This document shows, piece by piece, positions 46,701-54,332 of a stretch of DNA of 64,000 nucleotides. The number at the start of each line of letters is the position of its first letter. The first letter of the stretch is position 1. Location: positions 14,403,699 to 14,467,698 of the forward strand of contig CP137683.1 of assembly GCA_037976565.1 (NCBI GenBank). Reading direction: 5' to 3'. A program made the translations under genes and the position numbers. The notes beneath the pieces were generated by a model, which saw only the letters and a list, made by a program, of their open reading frames with translations, did not search any database and was not told the DNA's origin. The DNA comes from Mesocentrotus franciscanus (lineage: Eukaryota > Echinodermata > Echinoidea > Camarodonta > Strongylocentrotidae).

Positions 46701-49700
46701 GTCACTTCACAGAGCTCCAAAGAGTTCCCTCCCATGGAAATTGAAAAATGGGAAGGAACTGTTTGGGATCCCCTTAATATGACCTATGACCCTGCATGAT
46801 TATGTATGGATGTAAACTCTTTTAAACTCTCTCTCTAAATGCACTATGAACATGCTGCATGTCAAGGAGCAAGGAATTATTATCAAGGTCGTAACTTACG
46901 GCTTTGGATGCTCCGGTCCGGGCATCATGCAAAATGATCGTTCCGGAATGTGTGGGGAGGTTGTGCTCAGTGTTATCAACATAACGATTGACAATCTTTG
47001 TTACAATGACATTACCAGCAGGACTAAAAGCAGACATGACAAACACACAACTGAAGAAACAACAAAAAGTGGGCAAAGAAAAAAAAAAAGAGTAAAGCTG
47101 GTGAAATGTGCACATGCAAAATAAAAAAAACATGTGAAAGGAAGCATTAACCCCACACACACAAAAAATGGATTTGAATTTTTGGCAGGTCAAGAAAAGG
47201 GCCAGGGGGAGGTGGGGGTGCGGGGCTTGAGTGGGACTTTCTGCCTTGCTTATTAACTCAACTACTATACTGTAATTGAATGCTGTGAAAGATCAAATAC
47301 ATGGGTGAAAGATCAAATATGCAACATCACTTTTGATGAAAACATTTAAACTTTGGTTAAAAAAATAGCCCAAATCAATATCAATGCCTCCTGTTTTTCT
47401 TTTCTTTTTTAATTCTAATCTTTCATCATTTTATAGTTTCAATGTTTTTACTATTTTAAGCTCTCTTCCAAATGAATAATCTGAAAAAACAAATGAAAAT
47501 CAACCAGCTGTCAACCTTGTGAAACTAAAAAAAGGAACCATGATGGCAAAAAAAAGGAATTTCAAGCAAAAAAAAAAGAAATACATTAAAACAAAACTTA
47601 CAAACATGCGCGACACACTTCCAATTCAGAAATGTCCATTCCTCATGCTGTTATTTCCATATTAGGACCTATAGTTTATTTACAAGTAGGTACAATGTAG
47701 ATTTTTGTTGTTTTGGGGGTATTAGCGGCGTTTCTTTCTTTTTGAGAATATTTACACCTTTTACTTTTTTTGTCTTTCTTTTTCGTTTACTAGTTGTAAA
47801 TTTATACTCTTCATAAATCTCTATTGAAGTTTTCTAATGAAGTAGTGATCAACATTTTAGGGCATTTGGTTGACGTGCGGTATGTGCAAAAAACAAACCC
47901 AAAAAAAGTATTTTATGAAGAAAAACATGCTACCGTAATTTTGAGGAAAAAACAGAATAATTCCAGGAAAAATTTAATGGTTGGCAGCTCTGTACATGTA
48001 CAGGATATGTACAATTTACATCATACACATGTACATATGGATAGCACTGAATTAAATGATGAAACACACATGCAACTGGGTGAATTTTTGTTATTTGCAG
48101 AGGTTTTATAATTATTGAATGCAGTTCTGGCAATGTAAGTCTGTCATGTACATGTACAAGTCCCAGAATTTGCATGTTCCTGAGGCAGTCAAAAATGGGT
48201 ACAGGCGTCATATGAAAGGATAAGAGGAAGTCAGGGATCCCAAAGGATTTCTTTACATTTCAAAAGTGCAAATTGCCATATATTTTTCTGGTATTGGGCG
48301 ATTCTATGCAATGTGTCCCTTATGATGACTTTTATCTATTACCGGTAATTATTTAATCCAAAAGTGAAAATCTCTTGATACAACCAATGACTACCGGTAA
48401 TGGTTCTTTTTGGTATTACTGGTAATTTGTTGGATGAAGTAAATGGAATAAAAACATATATTGTATTGGACACATTGCAATGGAATCCCCTACTGTACAT
48501 TTTTTACACTTGCAGCATGTATATTGACATACATGTACAAAATGGATTGGGTTATGTGGCTCACATGTACTGAAGGCAAATGTGTTTATAAGCAAAGCTT
48601 TGCAGGAGGGGGCAGCGTTTCTGAAGATGAAAGAAATGAAAAGATGATCGCAAAGACTTTGTAAACGATCAAGGCAATGTCAATAGCCTTGTGCAAACAG
48701 TACACTGACATATTTTGTTGACCGAAGCAAGCAAAGAGTTTTAGCAATTCCGAAGGTTTGATTGGCCTTTAACCCATAGCAATTCAGAGTTACATGTATC
48801 TTATTTTCTAAATTAATCAGTTTCTCTCCTCAAATTGGCAACAGTAGTCTTTTTTTCCACTCCTTCATAGTTTTGAAGAAATTAAAATGTTCATGAACCA
48901 ATGTGAAAGCAAATTGCAAAATTTTATTCCCAAAATGGCAATATTTCAATTTGTACACTAAAATTGTGATTTTATATTTTACAACGTGTTGCCAATTTAG
49001 AGACTTCAATTATTAGTTAAAGTCAAATTGCTTTTATTTGAGAACAGTAAAACATACTGTAGTTAAAATAGACTTAAATTTTTGTGTGATTTTCGCTCTT
49101 CCTATGTATAATGTGTAATTTCTGGCATTCTGGATCAAAGATAATGCAAAAACATCTCTGCTATGGGTCAACACGAGGTAGAGTTATATTAATAGGCTAT
49201 TTTCGTAATGTAATCAAAATATCAAATTGAATGCATAAAATCTTTATTAAGTGTGTTGTTTTTTTACAAATTATTTCATTCACCTGTTACAGATAATTTC
49301 AAAAGTCAGAATTGAATTGTAATGTCATCAAATTTAAGGCATAAATCTTTATCAAGTGCCCTGTTTTTTTACAAATTATTTCATTCACTTGTTACAGATA
49401 ATTTCAAAATTCAGAATTGCATACATTTAATTGTTGCTAGTCCAGACAAAAAACATCATGGCTTGTCCAACTTACAACACGGAATGTATACAATTTGCAT
49501 TCTGACTATTAAAATACAAGTATTTGTAACTGTAGGTGAATGAAATAATTTCTAGCGAGGCACTTAACAACGATTTACGCATTAAATTTGATGACATTAC
49601 AAAAATGATCTACTCCATGCAACTTACCCATTATGCTCTTCAATATTCATCATGGTTCTCTGTGGGTATATTCCTCCTCCCCCTCCTTTTTCGTTCCTTT

Positions 49701-52700
49701 TCGAAAAGTTTCCAAGACCTTGTTCCACGGCGGGTATGAGATCCTTGTACGTCAGGTTTTCGACAACTTGGGCAAGGCTGATCAAGCGTGGTTGGGGTGA
49801 TGCATGGGCCATTTTGTATCTAACCTGGAATTCAGAATATAATTAGATCAGTCCGTAACATATATTCCAAAATTGTTTGCAGTTTAAACCCTATTTAAAC
49901 CCCCTTCCAAATGGCCGAAACTCAGTCTACGGTGTGACTGTCACTTTTAAAGATTAAAATTCTAAGTTTTAGCTCCATCTAGCCAAATGCTTTTTGTGCT
50001 GTGGCAAGTATTTTGATTGCACGTTGGCCAAAAATGACACCTTTCACTTTTTCAACAACCATACCTCAACTTGATCTATGCGTTTTATACTGAGATGTAT
50101 ACATGTACACGTTCTTGTCTTTGTTGATAGTCAGATATTGACGTACAATGTATTTCGAAGGGTAATACATGCAACTGTTTAGACGTCTAAATTTGACATT
50201 ATTTTCCATGTCCACACATTGTAAATTGAACTACCTCATAACCTTTGCTTTAACCTTGAAGGTCAAGTAATCTGGAAATGAAATTGGGTGAATTTATACA
50301 TCAACATATGTTCTACAATCATTAAAACAATGGAGATAGACCCAGCTATAGATGAAACGCACACCCCAGCAAGTTGACTAACAGAAAGTTGACTAACAGC
50401 CTAGGGCAGGGGTTCTCAAACTTTTCTTTGACAGTCCAGATGTGATCTCTATAAAAGCTGTAAGGTCCGAAACATGGGATGACATTCGCCTGAAAATTCT
50501 TATGGTCGATCATATACTTCAGCTTAAGTAGAACAATGTATAATATGATTGCTGGAAAGCCTGGCACGACTCAGGACTACTCAATTTCGTTTCAGACTTA
50601 GAAAAACTACTCCTAAATTGTACAGTAATGACACTTGTAAGTTGTATACTGAAGAAAATAAGGCTTGTTTAGGTCTACTTCCTGAAAAAGAACACCCAAT
50701 TTTCTAGAATTTAACAGAATTTTCTTAAAACTTTCAAAATGCCTCTTATGTGGATTTTGTTTGTTTGGATGAATTGCCATGGGGAGACCAACGTCATCCA
50801 ACTTGTCGCACAGTACCAGATTATGAACTTTAAATATATATGAATTATTTAGTGGGGCTTATTTTGCTTTCTAATGGATCCGCACAATATGGCAGAGCTT
50901 TGGGGCCTGGCACAGCCCCTGTCTGGGGTTCCGAGGGGGGCCAGGACGCTCTCGAGTTTTAGCAATTCAGAACCTTCAAGATGACTGTCTTGATCGATGG
51001 AAACTCACCCTCTCTCCCAAGGACAATTTTATACAACAGCAGGTTGTCTTGGGAACCACTTCTATCTTTAATGGGGTCCAGGGGTCCGCCTTAGGGCCCC
51101 TGGATACAGAAAATTTGAATGGCACTGCCCCCATTGTGTGCTCCTTTCAAAGAGCACAAAAAACCCTCAGATTGAACAGATGGATCTCATTCAGGAAAAG
51201 CAGAACTGCAGAATACTGGACACAATATTCAATGGGATAAAAAAAAAAGACCTTCATTGAATAAGGACTCAACACTTCTATACATTGTTACCTTTCTTCG
51301 CTCCAGTGATCTCGAGGCAGCAGACAGCAAGTAATTGTATAAGTAATAAAAAGTCCACAGGCACAGGAGTGGTTGTTAGAAGCTTAAACTGCATAGAACT
51401 CTCACTTACTCCCAAGGACAATTTTATGCAGCAAAAGGTTGTCTTGGGAACCACTTATATCTTTACGGATAGGGTGCAGGTGGGGAACCTTTACCTGGAG
51501 TCTAGGGGGCGGAGCCCCAGGAAGTTTTTCAGGATTTCTTACATTCCTTTAGCTTTTAAAAATATTTCTTTAAAATTGCTTGACACTTTCAAAATTCTGT
51601 ATTTACTTTAAAATAAGTCAATTGGAGACACTGTCCCGTCGGTTTAGATGCGGACAGCAGTCCTGGCTTTGAGAAGCCCTGGCCTAGGGCATCACCTTAG
51701 AAACCTGAAAACATATAAATGCCTACGCCGCCACCACCTTCAGTGGGCGGAGGAATAAAAATAAAGAAAAAATTAATAAAAATTACCAAATTGCCGGGGC
51801 TGGTGACAGAATAGTTGTTAGGGCGATGGCATATACCCTGCAACTTCGGAGCTAGATGTCTCAGACCCCAGAGCACGCTAGATATACGACACCCCCCTCC
51901 TACAATGCGTCTGGTACTCTGCATTCAGACACTCCTGTAAAAGTGTAATCGGTAAAATATATCAAAACATAAAATATGTGTATTAAAGAAAAATGTACTT
52001 CAATAAAGAGTTTATACTTCAACTCCTTCCCTGGTTACTACACATTTTTTTCTACCATTACCAGGGCACTCCAGCAAAGCATAGAGAGTCAATGCTAATG
52101 CGTATATCTATATTGACCTCTAGCGCTACACTACGTGTTAATAGGCAGCATTTGCACACATGAATAGTCAATACACTTATAATACACGAATGCACACAAT
52201 CATGCCGATGTGGCTGTGATCGGCAAGTTTGACAGTAGACTTACAATTTTAATTTTTAAATTCTTTCTAACATCGGTAAGTTGAAAAATGGTATTTTACT
52301 GCTATTTAGGCACTCCAGCAAAGCATAGAGAGTCAATACTGCGTATATGGACCTCTAGCGCTGTACCATATATGCTAATAGGCAGCAATTTCACACGTGA
52401 ATAGTCAATACACTTATAACACACAAATGCACACAATCATGCCGATAAAACTGTAAGTGTAAGCAAGTTTGACAGTGGACTCACGATTTTAATTTTAAAA
52501 TTATTCTTTCCAACATCGGTGAGTTGAAAAAATTGTATTTTACTGCTATTTACATGTAGATCTAGGTGTCATCAATTGTCACTTAAGTACTGATTTTGAG
52601 TGAAATCAGTTTAGTTTTGTACAGTGGTGTTTGAAATGTTGAGATCAATAAAACAGGTTTTAATACACAGCCAGGATAGCGATGCAGCTATGTGTGCTAT

Positions 52701-53320
52701 TAGGTATCATCAATTGTCACTAAAGTACCAATTTTGAGTGAAATCAATTGAGTTTTAATTTATACAGTGCCAGTGGTGTTTGAAATGCTGAGTATCAATA
52801 GCACAGCCAGGATAGTAATGCAGCTATGTGTGTTACCAATATTACCAGGGCACCAAGTAATACTAGCAATACTAGTCTAGTAGTACTAGGCCTACTAGTA
52901 GTACTAGTCCCCTTGATTAATAAAGGCAACCGGCATTACAGCCATGGCATGTTACGTAATCTGGTAAGTGGTATACCGGCCGGTAATGGAATAATGGAAT
53001 TCCTTCTTCTGAACGACTGAAGTTCTGAACTTCTGGCTTAGTAATACTAATAGTATAGATCCTAGTACTTAGTAGATCTAGATCTAGATCTACTAGTACT
53101 AGTACTACTACTAGATCTACCTAGAGTCTATACAGATCTAACTCCGGGAAGCTCCAACACCGGCGCCGCAGGCGTCGGAGCTTCGGTAACACTGTAGTGG
53201 GGGCTTCTAAAACAGCCGATGGGGCAACATTACTGTTAAATCTGCAATAGTAGTACTTACAATTTTTACATCATAGGGTGCACGAATCCTCAGGGCATAA
53301 CAATGATCACTTGAATTCAT
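34647..53320 (-). CDS. CRYM: mu-crystallin / ornithine cyclodeaminase family protein (ketimine reductase)
   Basis: Complete spliced gene. Exons (minus): 53320-53261, 49824-49628, 47050-46900 or 46560-46410, 44323-44261, 43726-43625, 42853-42676, 40738-40617, 37344-37260, then 36274-36204 or 34723-34647. All phases agree. The product is about 342-344 residues, or about 318-320 if translation starts at the ATG at 49812, close to human mu-crystallin. Landmarks: GGIYPQRTMM (substrate Arg), VTKIV/ATKIV (substrate-contacting Lys), DAEHITAMRTAAASA, Rossmann motif ILGAGSQA, ADVIATCTSSQTP, KPAAHIN, ESGDILHS, and VAAKLVYD at the end. The family reduces cyclic ketimines with NAD(P)H. Mammalian CRYM also binds thyroid hormone; binding here is unknown. 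Cytosolic, no signal peptide. Two exons are duplicated. Confidence 0.92.
34784..35660. mobile_element. foldback MITE with GGGGCGGTATTCTGAA ends
   Basis: Left GGGGCGGTATTCTGAATATTG and right TTCAGAATACGGCCCC are inverted. Subterminal TTGTTGTATCTTTTGTG words on the left have AGATACAACAAAAG counterparts on the right. It abuts the next foldback element with no gap. It lies between terminal exons 9a and 9b. Confidence 0.8.
35661..36104. mobile_element. foldback MITE with GGGGCCCGTATTCAATT ends
   Basis: Left GGGGCCCGTATTCAATTAAA and right TTGAATTGAATACCGGCCC are inverted, with TACTTAAGTA/CTAAGTATT inner pairs. It lies about 100 bases 3' of terminal exon 9a and contains a minus-strand AATAAA at 35899-35904. 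Confidence 0.8.
36204..36274 (-). CDS. CRYM: alternative terminal exon 9a
   Basis: After acceptor acttgtag, phase 1, it encodes VAIKNVVAAKLVYDKVSLL and a short tail to TGA at 36206-36204. No AATAAA lies in the 100 bases before the adjoining MITE; the first one (35899-35904) is inside that MITE. Confidence 0.72.
36645..36676. repeat. perfect palindrome ATTGCACGCTTTTTCATG
   Basis: 32 bases, ATTGCACGCTTTTTCATG and its complement, in intron 8 of the mu-crystallin-like gene. Confidence 0.75.
36933..37062. mobile_element. foldback element
   Basis: 'ttcattatacgatctatccg' pairs with 'cggatatatcgtataatgaa', and GCTGTGTGTATCTATCGCAC pairs with the complement GTGCAATAGATACACACAGC. About 130 bp hairpin in intron 8. 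Confidence 0.8.
37260..37344 (-). CDS. CRYM: mu-crystallin-like exon 8
   Basis: 85 bp, phase 0 to 1, VTVFAEIGEVINGTKEAKRD...VFKSQ. Acceptor cttgaag, donor CAAG|gtaaat. Confidence 0.9.
38040..39240 (+). pseudogene. gag-like zinc-knuckle remnant of a mobile element
   Basis: An open frame at 38054-38335 (basic, RRRGKPDFIKHRDIPLLKR) is followed by broken coding sequence. Near 38670-38790 two tandem motifs read CSSCLIKGHHHFM and CPSCSRPGHYQREY, close to CCHC zinc knuckles with the last Cys lost in both (stop and Tyr). A Ser/Thr-rich piece follows at 38995-39216. Paired zinc knuckles like this occur in gag-type proteins of retroelements. It lies in intron 7 of the mu-crystallin-like gene, opposite strand. 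Confidence 0.5.
39303..39450. mobile_element. foldback MITE with GGGCCCTGTTTCATAA ends
   Basis: Left GGGCCCTGTTTCATAAACTT and right TTATGAAACAGGACCCTGG inverted, inner ACTTGTTATCAGTAAC and GTTACTCGTTATTGATGACAAGT. Related copies are at 53524-53679 and 56313-56470. Confidence 0.85.
39710..40515. mobile_element. TA-flanked mariner-type MITE
   Basis: Terminal inverted repeats: left CCGTGTGAGTCAAAAAAAAG TTTACAC..., right complement CAGTGTGAGTCCAAAAAAAG TTTACAC.... Both are bordered by TA (39708-39709, 40516-40517). An inner inverted word set (GTGTTCACGCTTGGATGA and TCATCCAAGCGTGAACAC) also pairs. 806 bp without transposase. Confidence 0.8.
40617..40738 (-). CDS. CRYM: mu-crystallin-like exon 7
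   Basis: 122 bp, phase 1 to 0, VGACVPWAQELGAEVMKKAV ... ESGDILHSK. Acceptor gatacag, donor AAG|gtaatt. Confidence 0.9.
41265..42130. repeat. tandem array, about 150-165 bp unit, five to six diverged copies
   Basis: Each unit runs 'ctgcaagatacata ... aagtttgg-ggtaatcc', then 'atcaatcggttcttgagataa', 'gatcacaagctatttttg', 'gtgacctttgacct' and 'aaaatctaatcagttcat'. The array is in intron 6 of the mu-crystallin-like gene. Related sequence without clear tandem order is at 43130-43515 in intron 5. Confidence 0.85.
42401..42631. mobile_element. foldback MITE with GGGCCGTATTCTGAAA ends
   Basis: Left GGGCCGTATTCTGAAAACTATGTTA and right TAACATTGTTTCTAGAATACCATCCC inverted with mismatches. It lies just past exon 6 in intron 6. 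Confidence 0.65.
42676..42853 (-). CDS. CRYM: mu-crystallin-like exon 6
   Basis: 178 bp, phase 0 to 1, VRVWTRSSEKCQAFAQKFNV ... KPAAHIN. Acceptor gatgcag, donor AATT|gtaagta. Confidence 0.9.
43625..43726 (-). CDS. CRYM: mu-crystallin-like exon 5, dinucleotide-binding motif
   Basis: 102 bp, phase 0 to 0, YLAKDGWQTLAILGAGSQAEA...TTISE. GAGSQA is the Rossmann glycine motif. The donor used is GAG|gtctgt, a weak site; the stronger-looking gtgagg four to five bases earlier would break the frame with the next exon. Confidence 0.88.
43738..43960. repeat. AAT/GAA/ACT simple-sequence region
   Basis: Imperfect ATA, GAAGAAGGAGAA and ACTACT runs in intron 4 of the mu-crystallin-like gene. Open frames here are low complexity. 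Confidence 0.6.
44261..44323 (-). CDS. CRYM: mu-crystallin-like exon 4
   Basis: 63 bp, phase 0 to 0, VMDAEHITAMRTAAASAVATK; acceptor tttattag, donor AAG|gtatga. Contains the conserved T-x-x-R-T-A-A helix that approaches the cofactor. Confidence 0.9.
45446..45580 (+). pseudogene. C-terminal fragment of a non-LTR reverse transcriptase
   Basis: Encodes HIKTLWNSLPLRNTSSLYDF and KRALKTYL, the typical end of non-LTR RT proteins (WNSLP ... F K..LK..L). Only about 40 residues remain, in an intron of the mu-crystallin-like gene. Confidence 0.6.
45800..46145. repeat. degenerate minisatellite 'accaatagtgcatag'
   Basis: About fifteen irregular repeats of a 15-30 base unit with the core 'accaatagt' plus 'gcatag' or 'tcacagg', and a longer 'accaatactgggtag' variant three or four times. 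It lies between exon 3b and exon 4. Confidence 0.75.
46410..46560 (-). CDS. CRYM: alternative exon 3b (151 bp), paralogue of 3a
   Basis: Same length, same phases and same splice context as 3a: acceptor cag at 46563-46561, donor GCA|gtaagta. It encodes HVFVMPVVSYAD to ATTGVPRA and keeps ATKIV. By my count 25 of 50 residues match 3a. Its MPVVSYAD is closer to the MPAYSAA of vertebrate mu-crystallin than 3a is. Confidence 0.88.
46900..47050 (-). CDS. CRYM: alternative exon 3a (151 bp)
   Basis: Acceptor cag at 47053-47051 and donor GCC|gtaagtt. Entering in phase 2 and leaving in phase 0, it encodes 50 full codons from CVFVMSAFSPAG to ARTGASKA, including VTKIV with the conserved Lys. Confidence 0.88.
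47060..49207. other. intron 2 of the mu-crystallin-like gene, no other gene
   Basis: AT-rich intronic DNA. 'accggtaat' words recur at about 48343, 48392 and (accgtaatt) 47932. Short plus-strand open frames are not conserved-looking. Confidence 0.5.
49208..49420. repeat. tandem duplication of about 108 bp
   Basis: 'gtaatgtaatcaaa ... ttgttttttt acaaattatttcattcacct' (49208-49320) is repeated with few changes at 49321-49420, including 'gttacagataatttcaaaa'. A weaker relative is at 13490-13560. Confidence 0.75.
49628..49824 (-). CDS. CRYM: mu-crystallin-like exon with conserved N-terminus
   Basis: Encodes MAHASPQPRLISLAQVVENL, then a Gly run and IYPQRTMMNIEEHN. The acceptor is gaattccag and the donor is ATGG|gtaagtt (phase 2). 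The ATG at 49812 has a good context (A at -3, G at +4). Confidence 0.9.
50407..51681. mobile_element. hAT-type element with 8-bp target duplication
   Basis: Ends CAGGGGTTCTCAAA and TTTGAGAAGCCCTG are inverted and typical of hAT families. They are flanked by a perfect GCCTAGGG at 50399-50406 and 51682-51689. The interior (1275 bp) has an internal direct repeat ('cccaaggacaattttat', 'ggttgtcttgggaaccact' at about 51017-51060 and 51411-51455). No transposase. Located in intron 1 of the mu-crystallin-like gene. Confidence 0.9.
52050..52825. repeat. two successive tandem duplications (about 240 bp and 125 bp units)
   Basis: The block starting 'ggcactccagcaaagcatag' (about 52067) recurs at 52309. 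A second block, 'catcaattgtcact-aagtac ... gcagctatgtgtg', occurs at about 52571-52690 and 52708-52830. Both pairs are in intron 1 of the mu-crystallin-like gene. Confidence 0.85.
52855..53125. repeat. ACTAGT / AGATCT simple repeats
   Basis: Runs such as 'actagtagtactagt' and 'agatctagatctagatctac' flank a unique stretch. They are self-complementary, so locally foldable. Confidence 0.7.
53261..53320 (-). CDS. CRYM: mu-crystallin-like gene, proposed first coding exon
   Basis: ATG with A at -3, then 20 codons (MNSSDHCYALRI...VKI) up to a donor ATT|gtaagtac in phase 0. The next exon starts after gaattccag at 49824 with VRYKMAHAS in the same phase, so the two join in frame. This would add 24 residues before the conserved start MAHASPQPRL. 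If wrong, this exon is 5' UTR or unrelated and translation starts at 49812. Confidence 0.55.
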
Positions 53321-53423
53321 AATTTGAAGAAATCTTCGATGGGAAAAAAGGTTATTCAAAGCCCTACACAAACGATTCTTCCATGTCGCAACGTCGATTC
53401 AAAATGGCGAAGAGACAGTACGC

Positions 53424-53780
53424 ATGCGCGGCAGAGCCGCAGAAAGTATGAATATTCATGCTATCGAGCGCCGATCGCTCGAAATCGCTGAATATGCACG
53501 AGGTTGAGAAGGGCCGAGGGACCTGGGGCCCGTTGCATAAAACTTACCATTGATGGTAACTTTGCCATTAATGGTAACTACCATGGAAACCTTGATTTTG
53601 ATTGGCTGTTGAGCCCTGTTACCATGGTAGTTATTGATGGCAAAGTTATCAATGGTAAGTTTTATGCAACGGGCCCCAGGGTTTACATTCACCGCTCTGT
53701 TTGTTCAGAGTCGTGCATATTAAGCGATTTCGAGCGATCGGCGCTCGATAGCATGAATATTCATACTCTGCGGCTCTGCC
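53424..53780. mobile_element. nested foldback elements cut by the assembly gap
   Basis: Outer arms: GGCAGAGCCGCAGA ... TATGAATATTCATGC ... CGAGCGCCGATCGCTCG at 53424-53497, and its complement at about 53705-53780, ending exactly at the first N. Inside lies a second foldback, 53524-53679, with GGGGCCCGTTGCATAAAACT at the left and the complement at the right. The outer right arm runs into the gap. Confidence 0.85.
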
Positions 53781-54280
53781 NNNNNNNNNNNNNNNNNNNN
53801 NNNNNNNNNNNNNNNNNNNNNNNNNNNNNNNNNNNNNNNNNNNNNNNNNNNNNNNNNNNNNNNNNNNNNNNNNNNNNNNNNNNNNNNNNNNNNNNNNNNN
53901 NNNNNNNNNNNNNNNNNNNNNNNNNNNNNNNNNNNNNNNNNNNNNNNNNNNNNNNNNNNNNNNNNNNNNNNNNNNNNNNNNNNNNNNNNNNNNNNNNNNN
54001 NNNNNNNNNNNNNNNNNNNNNNNNNNNNNNNNNNNNNNNNNNNNNNNNNNNNNNNNNNNNNNNNNNNNNNNNNNNNNNNNNNNNNNNNNNNNNNNNNNNN
54101 NNNNNNNNNNNNNNNNNNNNNNNNNNNNNNNNNNNNNNNNNNNNNNNNNNNNNNNNNNNNNNNNNNNNNNNNNNNNNNNNNNNNNNNNNNNNNNNNNNNN
54201 NNNNNNNNNNNNNNNNNNNNNNNNNNNNNNNNNNNNNNNNNNNNNNNNNNNNNNNNNNNNNNNNNNNNNNNNNNNNNNNN
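53781..54280. other. assembly gap, 500 N
   Basis: Exactly 500 unknown bases, likely a placeholder length. It hides the remainder of the UBL-VWA gene (after the start of its exon 7). Confidence 0.99.
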
Positions 54281-54332
54281 AACTGTAGAAAGAGTTCGCT
54301 GGCTTGTTATCCAAGGCCTGAACACCGTACAC
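54281..54332 (-). CDS. UBL-VWA gene exon 7, start only
   Basis: After acceptor tctattag, encodes VYGVQALDNKPANSFYS and then enters the gap. Confidence 0.85.

Noticed and set aside
46822..47193. Longer minus-strand frame around exon 3a beginning MTCQKFKSIF
   Set aside because: Sequence upstream of the acceptor is intronic (hydrophobic, T-rich); the exon boundaries are supported by the 3b paralogue.
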